Assembly: GCA_026389845.1 (NCBI GenBank)
Contig: JAPLHB010000222.1
Location: 1 to 64,000 of the forward strand
DNA: 64,000 nucleotides
Reading direction: 5' to 3'
From: Chloroflexota bacterium
Lineage (GTDB): Bacteria; Chloroflexota; Anaerolineae; CG2-30-64-16
In this document: positions 31,672 to 43,000 of the stretch, in pieces
Layout: every line of letters begins with the position of its first letter
Numbering within the stretch: the stretch's first letter is position 1
Translations under genes and position numbers: made by a program
The notes under the pieces: generated by a model
Databases searched by the model: none
Told to the model about the DNA's origin: nothing
Seen by the model: the letters and a program-made list of their open reading frames with translations, nothing else

Positions 31672-32937
31672 TTACGGGAAGATTCCGCGCTGCTTGTATA
31701 CCTTCTCCAGCCGCGCCATTGCCACGATGTAGCCGGCCGTGCGCCAGTCCACCTTGTACTCCTTCACCGCCTCGGCCACGCGGCCGTAGCCGGCCGTGAT
31801 GATCCGGTGCAGCTTGGCGTCCACCTCATCCAGTTCCCAGAATTCGCTGCGCTTGTTCTGCAGCCACTCGAAATAGCTGACGATCACGCCGCCGGAGTTG
31901 CAGAGGATGTCCGGGAGCAGGTCAATGCCTCTTTCAGCCAGGATGCGGTCGCCGTCGGGGTCGGTGGGGCCGTTGGCGCCCTCAGCCACCAGCCTGACGT
32001 TCAGCCACGGTGTCGTCTCGGCGGTGAGTTGATTTTCCAGCGCAGCCGGCACGAAAATGTCGGCCGGGGTGCTGAGGAAAACCTTGTGGTCAACCGCCTC
32101 GGCCTGGGGGTAGCCGGCGATCCCGCCGCGGTGCGCCCGCGCGTAGGCCAACAGGGCGTCGGGGTCAATGCCGGCGGGGTTGGCGATCGCGCCCGTGTGA
32201 TCCTCCGCCGCCACCAGCCGCGCGCCGTGTGGTTTCATCAGCCGGGCCGTCCACGAGCCGACGTTGCCGTAGCCCTGCACTGTGTAGGTGGCCTGGCTCA
32301 GATCGAAGCCGCGATCCCGCGCCCACTGCTCGATAACGTAGATCACGCCTTGACCCGTAGCCTTGTCGCGGCCCACACTGCCGCCCAGGTCCACCGGCTT
32401 GCCGGTGACGACGTGCAGCGAGCGTTGGCGCTCCAACGGCGACATCATGGACCAGTAGGTGTCAAGGATCCAGGCCATCGTCTGGGCGTTGGTGTTGACA
32501 TCCGGCGCGGGGATGTCGTAGTCTGGGCCGATGTTGCTGCCCAGGGCGAAGGTGAAGCGGCGGGTAATCCGCTCCAACTCGCCCTGGGAATACTTCGCCG
32601 GGTCAATCTGGATGCCGCCCTTGGCGCCGCCCATCGGGATGTTGGCGATGGCCGACTTCCAGGTCATCCAGGTTGCCAAGGCGCGCACTTCATCAATGTC
32701 CACCATCGGGTGATAGCGCAGACCGCCCTTGAACGGGCCGAGGACGTTGTTGTGTTGCACCCGATAGCCGGTGAACATCTCGATCCGGCCGTCGTCCATC
32801 TTGGCCGGGAAGTTGACCGTCACCTCGTTCATCGGCCTGGCAAGGATCTTGCGCACCTCTCCATCCAACCCCATCAGGTCTGCGGCCCGGTCGAATTGCC
32901 GGGTGACGTTTTGGTACAGACTTGCCTTCGCACTCAT
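31672..32937 (-). CDS. gdhA: Glutamate dehydrogenase (Glu/Leu/Phe/Val dehydrogenase family)
   Basis: 421 residues from ATG 32937 with GGGAGA 6-8 nt upstream. It interconverts glutamate and 2-oxoglutarate plus ammonium. Catalytic and substrate segments are clear: VLGPFKGGLRYHP, MGGAKGGIQIDP, DIPAPDVNTN, and the nucleotide-binding YTVQGYGNVGSWTARL. The Gly-x-Gly-x-x-Gly fingerprint is complete; coenzyme preference cannot be fixed by eye. It is transcribed towards miaA (convergent, 13-base gap). Upstream lies a repeat and a regulator remnant. Confidence 0.96.
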   Translation of the reverse strand: MSAKASLYQNVTRQFDRAADLMGLDGEVRKILARPMNEVTVNFPAKMDDGRIEMFTGYRVQHNNVLGPFKGGLRYHPMVDIDEVRALATWMTWKSAIANIPMGGAKGGIQIDPAKYSQGELERITRRFTFALGSNIGPDYDIPAPDVNTNAQTMAWILDTYWSMMSPLERQRSLHVVTGKPVDLGGSVGRDKATGQGVIYVIEQWARDRGFDLSQATYTVQGYGNVGSWTARLMKPHGARLVAAEDHTGAIANPAGIDPDALLAYARAHRGGIAGYPQAEAVDHKVFLSTPADIFVPAALENQLTAETTPWLNVRLVAEGANGPTDPDGDRILAERGIDLLPDILCNSGGVIVSYFEWLQNKRSEFWELDEVDAKLHRIITAGYGRVAEAVKEYKVDWRTAGYIVAMARLEKVYKQRGIFP

Positions 32938-32989
32938 GTTGATCTCCCTTTTTTGAGTTATCGAGTTTCGCTCTCCACCGCAGAATTCA

Positions 32990-33025
32990 TCGTTTGCCAT
33001 TCGCCATTCGCTGTTCGCTCCTCGA
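32990..33025. repeat. Tandem word repeat (GCCATTCGCCATTCGC)
   Basis: Reverse-complement form of the GAATGGCGAATGGC family seen at 14283. It sits exactly at the point where homology of the BTAD/SARP remnant ends. Confidence 0.65.
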
Positions 33026-33434
33026 ACCAACCGCAGTGTCGGGCGAATCGGGCCACAGCAGACCGGCCAGCATCTCGCGGCGATGCAGCCGGTTCGCCTC
33101 GACTGTGAGATAGGTCAACAGGGCACGCACCTTGTCCGATTTCAACCCCGCGACCGGCTGGCCGGCGAGGGGTGCATTTCATTCTTGGGGCACGCCGTTT
33201 GCCTTGTCATGCTGAGGCCCGTCGTTTGGGCCTCAGCATCTCGCTTACCGACGCGAGACCCCTTCGACTGCGCTCAGGGCAGGCTCTTCGCTGGCGTCTC
33301 GCCGCTGCATACTTTGGCTGGTAGACCCGCTCAGGGTGACAAACGCGCCCCAAACGTGAAACGCACCCGCCGGCGAGCGCGATGTCGAATCCACCGAAGA
33401 GGGCAAGGGATAAACGGGGCACTGTCCGCTCCAT
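33026..33434 (-). pseudogene. BTAD/SARP-type transcriptional regulator, 5' remnant interrupted by a MITE-like element
   Basis: Reading leftwards from ATG 33434: MERTVPRLSLALFGGFDIAL (then AG), after which a 199-base element intervenes. The frame resumes with QPVAGLKSDKVRALLTYL, then TVEANRLHRREMLAGLLWPDSPD, ending at about 33026 in a word repeat and a stop at 32987-32989. This is the typical N-terminal winged-helix start of large SARP/BTAD regulators common in Chloroflexota; the remaining hundreds of residues are missing. The insertion of 208 bases (element plus duplicated target) is not a multiple of three, so the frame is broken. Removing it joins the two halves perfectly. Confidence 0.85.
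33170..33368. mobile_element. 199-bp MITE-like element with 22-bp TIRs and 9-bp target duplication
   Basis: The ends are inverted repeats beginning GGGTGC(A/G)TTTCA and finishing TTGGGGC, 18 of 22 identical. Directly outside both ends is the 9-mer GCCGGCGAG (33161-33169 and 33369-33377). Inside are a perfect 12-bp-arm hairpin (33209-33220 with 33228-33239) and text shared with a segment of the giant gene: 23 bases, starting TTGTCACCCTGAGCG, match near 46697. No transposase is encoded, so movement would depend on one acting in trans. Confidence 0.85.
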
Positions 33435-33569
33435 GCAAATAGATGGGAAGCTCACGGATCCAGAAGTACGCTGATTATACATCACCTGCGAAGATAAGCC
33501 AACCATTGCCACTCTACGTGCCGGTCACTTCCGAAAAGCGCCTGGTATGTGGACGCGATTTAACGTTCT

Positions 33570-33587
33570 CGTAACGTTTCCGTTACG
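33570..33587. promoter_or_regulatory. CGTAACG-TTTC-CGTTACG palindrome, possible operator
   Basis: A perfect 7-bp inverted repeat, with further AACGTT/GTTACGTT half-sites overlapping, lies about 10 bases before TATCAT, a -10-like element for the small gene at 33658. It is compatible with a repressor site; no regulator can be named. Word-repeat text (GATCTGCGTTCATCCGCG) follows at 33618-33643. Confidence 0.4.
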
Positions 33588-33657
33588 TTCCCCTGCTATC
33601 ATACCTTTGTCGAAATCCGCGTTGATCTGCGTTCATCCGCGTCCCCTGGAGTTGCCC

Positions 33658-33885
33658 ATGTCTGGCGAACTTCCGCGTTACATGGCTTTTCTGGTACGCC
33701 TTTGGCAGCCCGGCCACGACAGCGAGCCGGTCTGGCGCGCATCCGTGGACAATCCCCATACGGCCGAGCGCCACTACTTCGCCGACCTGGAAGCACTTTT
33801 TGCGTTTCTCGAAGAACAAACGGCCGCCTGCGCCAGCCCTGCGAAACCGCTCGGTCTCCCGGACAATTCTGGCCTGTCATTCTGA
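33658..33885 (+). CDS. Small hypothetical protein
   Basis: 75 residues from ATG 33658, with GGAG 6-9 nt upstream. The pattern RYMAFLVRLWQPGHDSEPVW, then RASVDNPHTAERHYFADLEA and LFAFLEEQT, is of a type I associate with small Chloroflexota proteins of unknown function; no catalytic residues or membrane segments are visible. The C-terminus (LPDNSGLSF) and the stop codon (TGA within GTCATTCTGAG) fall at the edge of a palindromic repeat, suggesting that the end was remodelled by repeat insertion. Confidence 0.6.
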   Translation: MSGELPRYMAFLVRLWQPGHDSEPVWRASVDNPHTAERHYFADLEALFAFLEEQTAACASPAKPLGLPDNSGLSF

Positions 33886-34004
33886 GCTACCCATGCCGCG
33901 TGGGCGGCATGGGCCCGGTCAATGACAGTCATTGCGAGGGGCCGCAGCCCCGAAGCAATCCCTTCCACGGACGTGAGATTGCTTCGCACCACCCGCTCGC
34001 AATG
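33886..34004. repeat. Compound palindromic repeat (GTCATTCTGAG / CATTGCGAG families)
   Basis: Contains a perfect 9-bp hairpin CCCATGCCG/CGGCATGGG (33890-33898, 33905-33913) and a second imperfect palindrome. The second begins CATTGCGAG at 33930 and is mirrored by GATTGCTTCG...CTCGCAATG ending at 34004. It lies in the leader of the giant gene. Confidence 0.8.
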
Positions 34005-34074
34005 GCATGATTCTCCTTGTGTTCTGGCCGATGACGGCCACAAGAAAGAGCACTGTGTGTATTAGGAGGAAGCC

Positions 34075-37000
34075 ATGAAAGCCCCCCGCCTCACGTCGTA
34101 TTGGACGGTACTTCTCACCCTGGCCCTGATCCTGACCAGCATGATCCTCCCGCCGGTCGCCGCCGCAGATGCGCCATCTACTTCGCCGGAACAGGCCATC
34201 CAGCGTGCCTGGCAGCGAGCCGCGGACCTGGGCAAGTATAGCTTCAGTTCCGAGGTGGTGCAGACCACCTATCCCGCGCCGGCCGTGGTCAACGTCGGCC
34301 GCAGCCCGCAGCAGGAGACGGTGCACCTGGAAGGCGAGGTGGACCTACCCAGCCACGCCATCGCGATGAACCTGTGGCGGGGCGGCAGCCTGGTCAGGCC
34401 CGACAGCGCGCTGGAGCTGCGCATCGAGGGCGACCGCGCCTGGGGCCGGCAGCCTGGCGGCACCTGGGAGGAGATCTCCGACGTTTCTGGCTCCTTCGCG
34501 CCCGGCAATGATTTTATGGCATATCTGGCGGGGGTGAAGAACGTGCGGGAAACTGAAAACTCGAAGCTGGAAACTCGAAGCTCGAATTCCGAGGGGCCAG
34601 CTTCCAGTATCCAGTATCCAGCTTCCAGCTTCCAGTATCCAGCTTCCAGCTTCCAGTTCGACTTCGACGGCCCCGCCTTCGCCCGCCACATGCGCGACCA
34701 ACTGGAGAACTACCTGCGCGAGAGGGGCGAGTTGCCGCTCAACCTGAGCCTGGACTCCTCGCGGCTGTACCAGAACACCACCGGCAACGGCGAAGTCTGG
34801 CTCGACGAGCGTGGCCTGCCTTTGCGCCTGACGGTGCACCTGATCTATCCCCCAGAGCAAAACGGCGAGAGAGTCGAAGCGGACATTGCGACCGATTTTA
34901 GATTCGAGATTGCAGATTTTGGATTGGCCGCGTCGGCAGGGGGCAGTTCACAGGAGACAGGGGACAGGGTGCAGGAGGCAGTCGGCAGATTGCTATCCAC
35001 TGTCTTCAATCCGCAATTTGCGATCTCCAATCTCCAATCTGCTATTTGCTATCTGCTATTTGCCATCTGCATCTTCGTCCTCATCGCCTCCCGTCGCTCC
35101 CCGAAGGTCTACCGCGCCGTCGTCCTGGCGGTCATCTTCTCCATGGTCTTTGTACCGTTGATGCAGGATCAACAGACCTACGCCTTCCTGGAGAAACAAG
35201 CCGCCAAGGAAGTCCGCGCAGATAAGGCCGCGAAGGATCAGCAATTGGCTGGCGAGCTAGCTGACGAAGTGAAGGGCGCGAATTGGGATCCGCATCAAAA
35301 CCCACTCGAAGGAACTCAGCGGAACTCAGCGGAGCTCGGAGGGAAGGCGAATGCCTCAGAGTTCCCCAAAGTTCCCCTGAGTTCCCCTGTTTCCCTGAGT
35401 TCCCTCGCCACCGACGACCCCGCGGCCACCGCCGACTCCGACAACGACGGCCTCACCGACGCGATGGAGGCGGAGCTGGGGACGGACCCGACGGTGGCCG
35501 ACACCGACGGCGACACGCTGAACGACGGGGTGGAGTTGTTGCAGCTCGGCACAAGCCCCACGAACAAGGACAGCGACGACGATGGCATCCAGGACAACGT
35601 CGAGGTGGCGGGGTTCGACCTGGGCGGCAAACACTGGTACCTCAACCCGAACAACCCGGACACCAACAGCGATGGCCTGCCCGACGGGGCCGAATGCCTC
35701 GACCTGATGAACGTGGCGAGCGTACCGACCAGCCTCAGCCAGTGCGACGCGGACAATGACGGCATCCCCGACCCGTTCGACCTGGACGACGACAACGATG
35801 GTGTGCATGACCGCATTGATTTGGCGCCGAACGCCATCGTGGATCGCACCGGCAAGCGCAGCAACGCCGGGAGCGTGTCACCCTTCGACGGAACGAACCC
35901 ATTCAGCCTGCAGGTGAGCAACCTGGCGGGCGGCTATCCCATCCTGGTGGACCTCCAACTGCGGCCGACCGTCGCGGAGCACCTGGCCTACGCGCTCAAA
36001 GTCATGGACTGGCCGAGCGGCGACGACGCGGGCCAGGTGCAGCGCGGCCGGAATTCCACCTTCGCTGACACCCCGAACAGCGATGTCCGGAACACGACCG
36101 ATCCGCGCTATGCCAACGGCGACATACGCCTGATCCCGATGATGGAGATCGAGATCAACGGCAACGCGGCCGACTACAAGGTACCGTTAGCGCTGACCAC
36201 GCCCGCGATCACCGTGACGGTGCAAAGCGCGACCGGCGCGATCTCGGGCACGATCGCTCTGAAGCCAAAGGCGGGCGACAACAGCAAAACTGACCTGGCC
36301 TTCACTTTCGCTAACACGAGTTCCTCGTACACGGTCGGGGTTTACGGGGGCGCCTGTCCGGCCTCCGGCGCGGCGTTGTACAGCTTTACCGGCGTCGCCA
36401 GCGGCCAGCACAAGGAGGTCGCCCTGCGCGCCGTAGATCTGGCCGACGGGCAGCACGCGATCAGGGTCTCTAGTGGGACAAACACGGTCTGCGCTACCAT
36501 CGGCAACATCGTCAACGGCAAATACAGCGACAAGATGGTGGACGAGGAGGCGCTCAAGCCCTACGGCATCTCCGTGCGGGAAGGGGACTACGCGGGCAAG
36601 CTGCTGGCCTACGTGCCGCTCAACGTCATCCCCGACGAGACCGGCGGCGGGGTGGCCGCGTTCGGCGGCCGGATGATCTATTGGCCCGCGGCCGGCACCG
36701 ACTGGCAGCAGGCGCAAAAGGTGCGCGTGACTTGGCTGGTGCAAATGCTCACCGACCGGTGTGACTCGACGGACTTCGAGCCTTCGGAGGAGGCCAAGGA
36801 CGACGACGCCAAGACCGCCGAGGAGCTGACCGCGTGGTGCGCGACGCACCGCACGCCCGATGAACCGCAGGTCGTCCACACCTACGACGAGCAGTGGTAT
36901 CTCACGGGCCTGACGGTGCGCGAGGATCACAGCGCGGACGTGGCGATTGCCTGGGAAGCTCCCGCAACCGACAACGACCGCCAGTCGGATGACCGGCTGT

Positions 37001-40000
37001 GGCAACTGGGCCGCGGGCTGATGGCGGCCTTCGTGCCCGGCCGCGACTGCGAGGACGATAACCCCGCCAACAACCCCGACTACGACCCTGACGCCGACCC
37101 GCCGGTGTGCCACGGGGACACCAAGCGCGACATCGTCGTCGCGACGCGCAACAACGGGAACGCCACCATCGAGGGCCGCTTCGACGACGGGAGCAGCGTG
37201 CCAGACGGCGATGCGCGGCGTTGGGGCATCCCCAAAAACGCACTCGGGGTGGAGACATTCTCCTACCCGCACGAGGACTACATCGCCCAGGTGATGATGA
37301 ACGAGGCGCCCCGCATCCTGCGGGACAACTTCGGCGCGTATCAGGCCGACACCGCGCCCACGCTGCTCTTCGCCACTGAGAACACATTCCGCAGCGCCAC
37401 GCTTGAATCGGGCGCGACCGGCACGGATGGCATCCTGACCCTGGACTTCGCCAACCTCAAAGAAACGACCACGAGCACCCTGAAGTGGGCGCCCTTCCGA
37501 TACAACAGCAGCACCGGCCCCGACGGCCAGGTCATCGGCTGGGAGGCGTTTCCCATTGCCGAGTATTGGGATCGGCTGGACGTGCGCCTGAAGGACGGTC
37601 TGCGCAGCTTCTACCAGAGCCAGGGCGCGGCCAAGTCGGAGGAGTACGTGATCGGCGCATCGGTGATCGCCCGCAACCTCTACCTGGCGCTCTTCACCGG
37701 CTTGAGCGGCGTGGCGCGCGCTGAGGGGCAACTGACGTGGGAGCTGGTCGAGGGCAGCGGCGGCGCGGACGTCAGTTGGACCGAGGACGCGGGTCTCCTC
37801 CTCAATAATAGCTATTGGATTTTCGCTGACTTCGTGGACGTCTTCGCCACGCAATTCGCCGAGAGCTACAAGGGTTTCCAGCTCGTCGTGGACGCGTTCA
37901 AGAGCGGCGCCGTCAAGACGATCTTGGGGACGAAATACACCGCCGCAGATTCCTTAATCATAGGGATCGGCGAGGGGTTCATCGCCGTCAAGAACGCCTG
38001 GACCTCGGCGTTCAACCCGGCCAATACCTTCGGGAAGATGGGTACCTTCGGCAAGGTGGGTCTTGGCGTCATGGTCGGCGTGGCCGCGGCGGGGATCGCG
38101 TTCACCATCTGGGCCGCGAGCAAGGGGGGATCAGCGCTGAGCATCGTCGCGCAAGTGCTGGGCATCCTCAACATTATCGTGCTGCTCCGTGGCCTGCTCG
38201 TCGCGGTCAAGGAGATAGTGGATTCCGCGGTCAAGATCACCAAAGCGGCGATCATGAACGCGGCAAAGTTCACCGAAAGTCTCGCTTCCAAGACCGCGGT
38301 CATCGGCCTCATCCTCGGCGCGGTGATCTGCTGGGCCGTGGCGATCGTGAGCATGGCGCTGACCCACATGTCGCGGCAAGAGCTGGGCGCGACCATCGCC
38401 AACGCCATCGCGTCCACGATAGTCATGGTGGTCATGTTCATCATCGGCGCCATCCCGATCGTGGGCGCTATCATTCAGAACGTCATCTATCTGATAGATG
38501 CGCTGATCTCTGCACTCTGCAGCGCCGTCCTCTCCGATGAGCAACAGGAGAGCGACGCCGGAAGCTGGCTCTGCGGCGGACTCGAGGGGATCGTCACCAA
38601 GGCACTGGAGGTGCTGATCTACAGCGGCACCGTGATGGTGGACCTGAAGGATCGGGTGCTGGATGAAGGGGAGTCGCCCCGGCTGGAGTTCATCAGCATT
38701 GACATGGACGACCTGCTCTACCCCGACCGCGGCTTCGTCGTAGGCAACAAGGTGCTGTTCGGCGTGTCGTTCACCAACACGATTGACTTGGTGAGCCTGC
38801 CCGCCAACATCGGCGGCGCGTACCCCTACCAGTACGACATGGACAACCTGCGTAGCGCCACGTTTGACTATCAGCTCCAGACCGCGGAGACTGACTTCCA
38901 CGAGGGGCTGGACCGGAACACGATGAGCGACCAGTGGCAGTACGCGGATGGCAATGGGCCGCAGTGGGGTGACGTGGGCCACACCTGGTATCAGCACGAG
39001 CCGGTCTACATCACCCGCACGCTGCGCTTCGGCGACGGCGTGCCGATGGACGAGGCGGGGATCAACCGATCGGGCGCGCTCTATCTCTCCGAAGCCTACG
39101 CCATCCCGTCGCAGAACTGCATCCTCGGCGTCTGCACCGTGTGGACCGAGCGGGACAGCCGCCACTACGACATGGCAAGCAGCCTGACGTTCGACGTCTT
39201 CCCCGCCACGCTGGTCGAATTCAACGAGTTGGCTTGCGACCTGGAGGGCTGTGCGCTGGCGTGGGGCCAGACGGGTGATACAAAGTTCCCCAAGCTGCGT
39301 GATGCGGACGGCGACGGGCTCCCCTTCGGCACGGACCCCGACGACCGCTTCTGGGACAGCGACTTCGACGGCCTGGGCGATCTGTACGAGCGCCAGACCG
39401 GCACCAACCCCAGCAGCGCGGATAGCGATGGCGATGGCCTGAGCGACTACGACGAGGTGCGGCTCGGTACCAGCCCGGTGCGGCCCGATACCGACGGCGA
39501 CGGCCTGCTGGACGGCGAGGAGGTCTTCCACCAAGACGTCTTCGACCAGGATCACGACGGCAACAGAACCGAATGGGTGGGCGGCTGGGACTTCGTCTAC
39601 GCCACGACCGCGGACGGTACCGCGCTCCACACCTGGGTCACGTCGGACCCGACGGACGTAGACGCAGACGGGGACACCTACGCCGACATGCTGGAGAAGG
39701 TCTACGGCTTCAACCCCAACGTGCCGTCCAAAGGCACCATCCTGACGCTGAAATCGGCAGTGAAAGAGGTGGGGGCCGGCGACGTCTACACCGCGACCGA
39801 TGGCTTCGTCAAGCCGGGCGACACGTTCCGCTTCGAGGCCACGGTCAGGAACGAGCTATTCAACCGCTATGCCCAGGGGCTGCTCGACACCGTCTTCCCC
39901 GCGCCCGCGACCGACAGCACCCTCCCGCCGGAAGCGTTCATCCTTCAGCCGCAGGAAGAGGAGTCGCTGACCGGTGATGTCCATGTGAAGACCGCGACCG

Positions 40001-43000
40001 CGACCGGCGTCTACAGCTTCACCCAGGTCGCGGGCGCGCTGATCACCGACTGGACCAGCCTAGCCCGCAACGCGGTGCTCTGGCTGCCCTTCGAGGATTC
40101 GAGCACTGCGACCTTCGCCGACCGCGCGGGCAACATCCCGCCCCACGACGGGAAGTGCCAGGGGACGTGCGCCACATCGGCCCAGGGCAAGTACGGCGCG
40201 GCGCTCAGCCTGACCGCGGGCGGTTACGTCAGCTCGACTCTGGACGTCTCCGAGACCGCCTACGGCGTCTCGTTTTGGTTCAAGACCGCCGCGAACAACG
40301 CCGCGTACAGCGCCGGCCTCTTTTCCGTGGACAACGCCAACGGCACGCAAGTCTACCTGAAGAACGGCGCGGTCTGTGCGGAGGTGCGCTACAAGAGCGG
40401 CTCCCAGAACCTGTGGGAGGAAAAGTGCAGCGCGGGGACCAACTATGCCGACAGCCAGTGGCATCACGTCGTCCATACCTTCGGCACGTTCGCCAACGGG
40501 GCCACCGGGCAGCGGCTCTACGTGGACGCGGTGGCCGTGGGCAGCGGCAGCCACACCGCGAGCGCATTTCCGAACGGGGCGGGTATGCTCATCGGTAAGA
40601 GCACAGCCCAGGCGGCCCAGTTCAACGGCCTGCTGGACGACGTGCGCGTCTTCGGCGCCGCGCTCGAAGCGAGCGAGGTCGGCGCACTCTTCAGCCAGCC
40701 GGTGCTCTACCTGACCTTCGACGAGAGCGGCAACTGGACCGATCATTCGATGTTCGGCAACACCGTCTCCTGCGAGTCGGGCAGTTGCCCCGGCCGCGTG
40801 ACCGGCATCACCGGCAACGCCGCGGGCTTCGCGGGCGCGCAATATGCCACGGTCAGCGGCGATCCCAGCCTGGATCTGAGCAGCGGCAGCTTCACCCTGG
40901 CGGCCTGGGTGAATCCCGACGCGGAGAACGCCGGCCACTGCCTCGAATTCTGGTGGGACGGCACGACCTGCCTGCGCTGGCAGCCGCAGGGTATCCTGGG
41001 GCTGGATAGCGGCCAGACGGGCGCCTATCCCACGCTCCAGCGGGTGGATGTGCGAAACGCTCAGGGGGCCGTGGAGCACCGGCTGCGCTTCGGCTTCGGC
41101 ACGAGCAGCGCGTGGGTGGGCTACTGGGAGACCGGCGGCGTCCTGACCGCAAACACCTGGAATCACGTCGTCCTCACCTTCGACCAGGGAACCGCCAAGC
41201 TCTACGTGAACGGCGGACTCCAGGGAGAGTACACCGGCATCTTCGCGGGCAATACGCCCGCTGCGACCAGCGCCTTCACCATCGGCCGCTCGCAGCACTC
41301 GGGCCACCTGACGCTGGACGATTTCTACGTCACCAAGGACCACGAATCGGGCCATGCCGAGTTGTGCGCGGCGTTCGGCGGGAACTCGGTTCTCGATCAA
41401 AGCGTGACCGAAAACTATGACCCGGACGGCGACAAGTACGTTGACCCCTATCCCTGGAGCCAGGAACTGGACTTCACCGACCAGGCCACCCTGAGCATGT
41501 GGGAGGACGATGGCGGCACGCACTGCGGCACGGTCAACGATGATGGCGATGACTGGATCGGCTCCTGGACGTTCCGCACGACCGACTCCGGCACCTCGCA
41601 CCCCAAGGACTCGCCGTACAACGTCAACGACATGGGGGTTTCGTTCACGGGCGAGGTTGAGGGTACCTTCTACCGGATCTATCAAAATGATTCGGTCCCC
41701 TTCGCGGGCAAGATGGACGAGGTGCAGGTCTACCGTCACGTGCTCGACCCCTACGCGGTGGAGGAGCTTTACTGGGCAGGCACGGCCGCGCTGCACCTGC
41801 GGCTGGACGACCTGCCCGGCGAGACCAGCTTCAAGGACGCACTGGGTCAGCACAACGGCACTTGTAGCGGCGACGCCTGCCCCACAACGGGCGTGACCGG
41901 CCGCGTCCAGCAGGCTGCGCTCTTCCGGTCGGAGCAGCAGGATCGCATTGCGCTGACCGACTTCGGCAGCTTCGGCACGATGACGGTCTCAGCCTGGGCC
42001 TACCGCACCGGCGCTACGAGCAACCGAGAGACGATCGTCTCCTACAAGGAAGCTGACAACTGCGGCTTCACCCTGGCGCTTGCGCCTTCGGGGAGCGACT
42101 ACCTCCCGACGCTCTACGTGCGGGTCGGGTCGAGCTGGCAGTCGGTGCAGCAGAATGTCAACGTGCCCTTGAACACCTGGGTGCACCTGGCGGGCAGCTA
42201 TGACGGGCAAACCATCCGCCTCTACCGCGACGGCGCGGAGGTCGCCAGCCTGGCCGTGGCCGGTACCATGACCCAGTGTACCGCGGGCAGCGCCATCGGC
42301 AGCCGCTCGTCGCAGGACATGCACTGGTTCCCCGGCAGCGTTGACGACGTGCGCATCTTCGGCCTGGCTCTATCCGCCGACCAGATCGCCTCGCTCTACC
42401 GCAAGGCGCCGGTCTTCCGGATGGCCTTCGAGGAGGCCAGGGGCGCGACGACCTTCGCCGACAGCTCAGGCAATGGCAACAACGGCGCGTGCGGCAGCGG
42501 CAACTGTCCCTTGACCGGCGAGGGAGTCGCCGGCCGGTTGGGCTTCGCCGCGGACTTCGACGGCCGCGGGGACAAGGTGGAAATCCCCGACAGCGCGGCC
42601 CTCGACCTGCCCAACACCTTCAGCGCCGGCGCGTGGGTGATGCCGCGGCAGGCGAGTTCGGCGTTGCCCCAGGAACTGGTCGGCAAGTACGACCTCTACA
42701 GCCCCGGCTACATCGCGCAGAAGGCCCAGTCGAACTACCGACTCTACATCGCCCCGGACAGCCTGACCCCTGTCTTCGAGTTTTTCACGCCGGACTGCTT
42801 CATGCGCTACGACATCGCCAGCGCGGTCCCGCTGATCCCGAACGTCTGGAACCACGTGATGGGGACATATGACGGCGCGTATCTGACGATTTACGTCAAC
42901 GGGTCGCCGCAGGGTAGCCGGACAGCTACGGGCGCGGCGTGTCAGAGCAGCTACCCGCTGCGCATCGGCGGCTACTACTCGCAATACCCCTATCGAATGG

